This document shows, piece by piece, positions 6,353 through 7,139 of a stretch of DNA of 7,139 bases (its first letter is position 1; each line of letters opens with the position of its first letter). The notes beneath the pieces are model-generated. The model saw only the letters and a program-made list of their open reading frames with translations. It was not told the DNA's origin and did not search any database. Where the stretch lies: assembly GCA_028697435.1 (NCBI GenBank), contig JAQVFD010000105.1, positions 1 through 7,139 on the forward strand, in the 5' to 3' direction. The position numbers were made by a program, and so were the translations under genes. This stretch comes from Clostridiaceae bacterium (lineage in GTDB: Bacteria > Bacillota > Clostridia > Lutisporales > Lutisporaceae).

Positions 6353-7139
6353 TTAAGCACTCGCATTAAGCAGAAAACTGATCCTTGTTCCGACGTCAAG
6401 ACGTTCTATATTTAACCCGTCACCATATATATGCCGAAGCCTGCTATCTACATTTGACATTCCTATCTTGTTTCCCTTTACTTTGCCCGAATGCAAGCTG
6501 TCTATGATAGTTTGAGGTATCCCGATTCCATCATCCTCTATTGATACTCTGACTTCATCCATACTATACCTTTTTATAGAAATTATAATATTTCCCGTGC
6601 CGGAACCCTCTAGTATTCCATGCTTTATTGAGTTTTCCACAATCGGCTGTATAATAAGTGAAGGAATTTTAACCCTGATGCTTTCATCAATATCATAAGT
6701 AACATTAAGCTTATCTCCGAACCTGGCTTTTTCTACTTCCACATAAGCCTTAACCTGTTGAAGTTCCTTGCTGATATCAACAAAGGTGCTTGGTTCGTCT
6801 ATGTTATACCTCAAATAGGTTGAAAGATTAACGATTAATTCTCTGGCGCTATCCGGACTAATTCTTAAGAGAGCTATAATTGTGTTTAATGCATTAAAGA
6901 GAAAATGTGGATTTATCTGAGCCTGAAGGGCCTTTACTTCTGCTTTTACAGCCAGCTCTTCCAGTTTACCTACTTTGCTTATCTCTATTTGTGTTGATAT
7001 CAATTGAGATAATCCTATGGCCAGTTTTTCATGGGTAAAGGATATTCCGTTTCTTTTTGCAAAGTATAGCTTAAGTGTACCGATAATTTCATCTTTTTCC
7101 TTCAAAGGTACAATAATTCCGGACTTCAGCTGACAGTCT
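6353..7139 (-). CDS. LytS-type sensor histidine kinase, C-terminal part (5' end off window)
   Basis: The frame is open to the right edge, so the gene starts outside the window; 261 residues are visible. They begin in what looks like the end of a GAF domain (GIIVPLKEKDEIIGTLKLYF), followed by a helical linker and the His_kinase core: QINPHFLFNALNTI with phospho-acceptor H78 (bases 6907-6905), N-box QPIVENSIKHG (N169), G1 box DDGIGIP (202-208) and G2 region GNKIGMSNVDSRL. All kinase motifs are intact. In LytS, BtsS and YpdA a multi-pass 5TM-5TMR_LYT membrane sensor precedes the GAF domain; it should lie upstream here but cannot be seen. It is the cognate partner of the adjacent LytTR regulator. 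BtsS binds pyruvate, but whether this kinase does so is not shown. The TTG at 7105 is an internal codon, not a start. Confidence 0.95.
   Translation of the reverse strand, partial: DCQLKSGIIVPLKEKDEIIGTLKLYFAKRNGISFTHEKLAIGLSQLISTQIEISKVGKLEELAVKAEVKALQAQINPHFLFNALNTIIALLRISPDSARELIVNLSTYLRYNIDEPSTFVDISKELQQVKAYVEVEKARFGDKLNVTYDIDESIRVKIPSLIIQPIVENSIKHGILEGSGTGNIIISIKRYSMDEVRVSIEDDGIGIPQTIIDSLHSGKVKGNKIGMSNVDSRLRHIYGDGLNIERLDVGTRISFLLNASA

Overview
The window is AT-rich, with strong purine-rich ribosome binding sites, some non-ATG starts, and protein families typical of anaerobic Firmicutes: a short FtsH, a DUF4474 protein, and a LytS/LytTR pair with a CstA carrier. It looks like chromosomal DNA of a Clostridia member, perhaps Ruminiclostridium-like or a relative. 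The genus is an inference from protein style only. I see no mobile element, CRISPR array, tRNA or rRNA. Both window edges cut through genes.

Left half, + strand (1-3169): the 3' part of an FtsH-type membrane AAA+ zinc protease, then a membrane-anchored DUF4474 protein of unknown function, then a GTG-initiated calcineurin-like metallophosphoesterase. The last gene is preceded by a long inverted repeat that overlaps a possible promoter and abuts its ribosome binding site. A bidirectional hairpin terminator (about 3157-3189) closes this unit and the convergent unit.

Right half, - strand (7139 down to 3205): a LytS-type sensor kinase (its N-terminal part lies off the window), then a LytTR response regulator, a strong intrinsic terminator, a promoter region, a 165-residue uncharacterised protein, and a CstA-family membrane carrier. 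Kinase, LytTR regulator and CstA-type carrier together match the known logic of BtsS/BtsR-BtsT and YpdA/YpdB-YhjX in enterobacteria, where a LytS-like kinase senses pyruvate and its LytTR regulator switches on a pyruvate transporter. The promoter region here has two 10-bp direct repeats separated by exactly 11 bp. Each matches the remembered YpdB half-site (GGCATTTCAT) at 8 of 10 positions. They lie just upstream of a TATAAT -10 box that has no good -35 box. My main inference is a clostridial pyruvate-responsive (or related metabolite-responsive) uptake module, with the 165-residue protein as a possible undescribed accessory part.

The largest gene-free stretch (5415-5617) holds the terminator, the candidate LytTR site and the promoter. 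No stretch over 300 bases lacks a gene.
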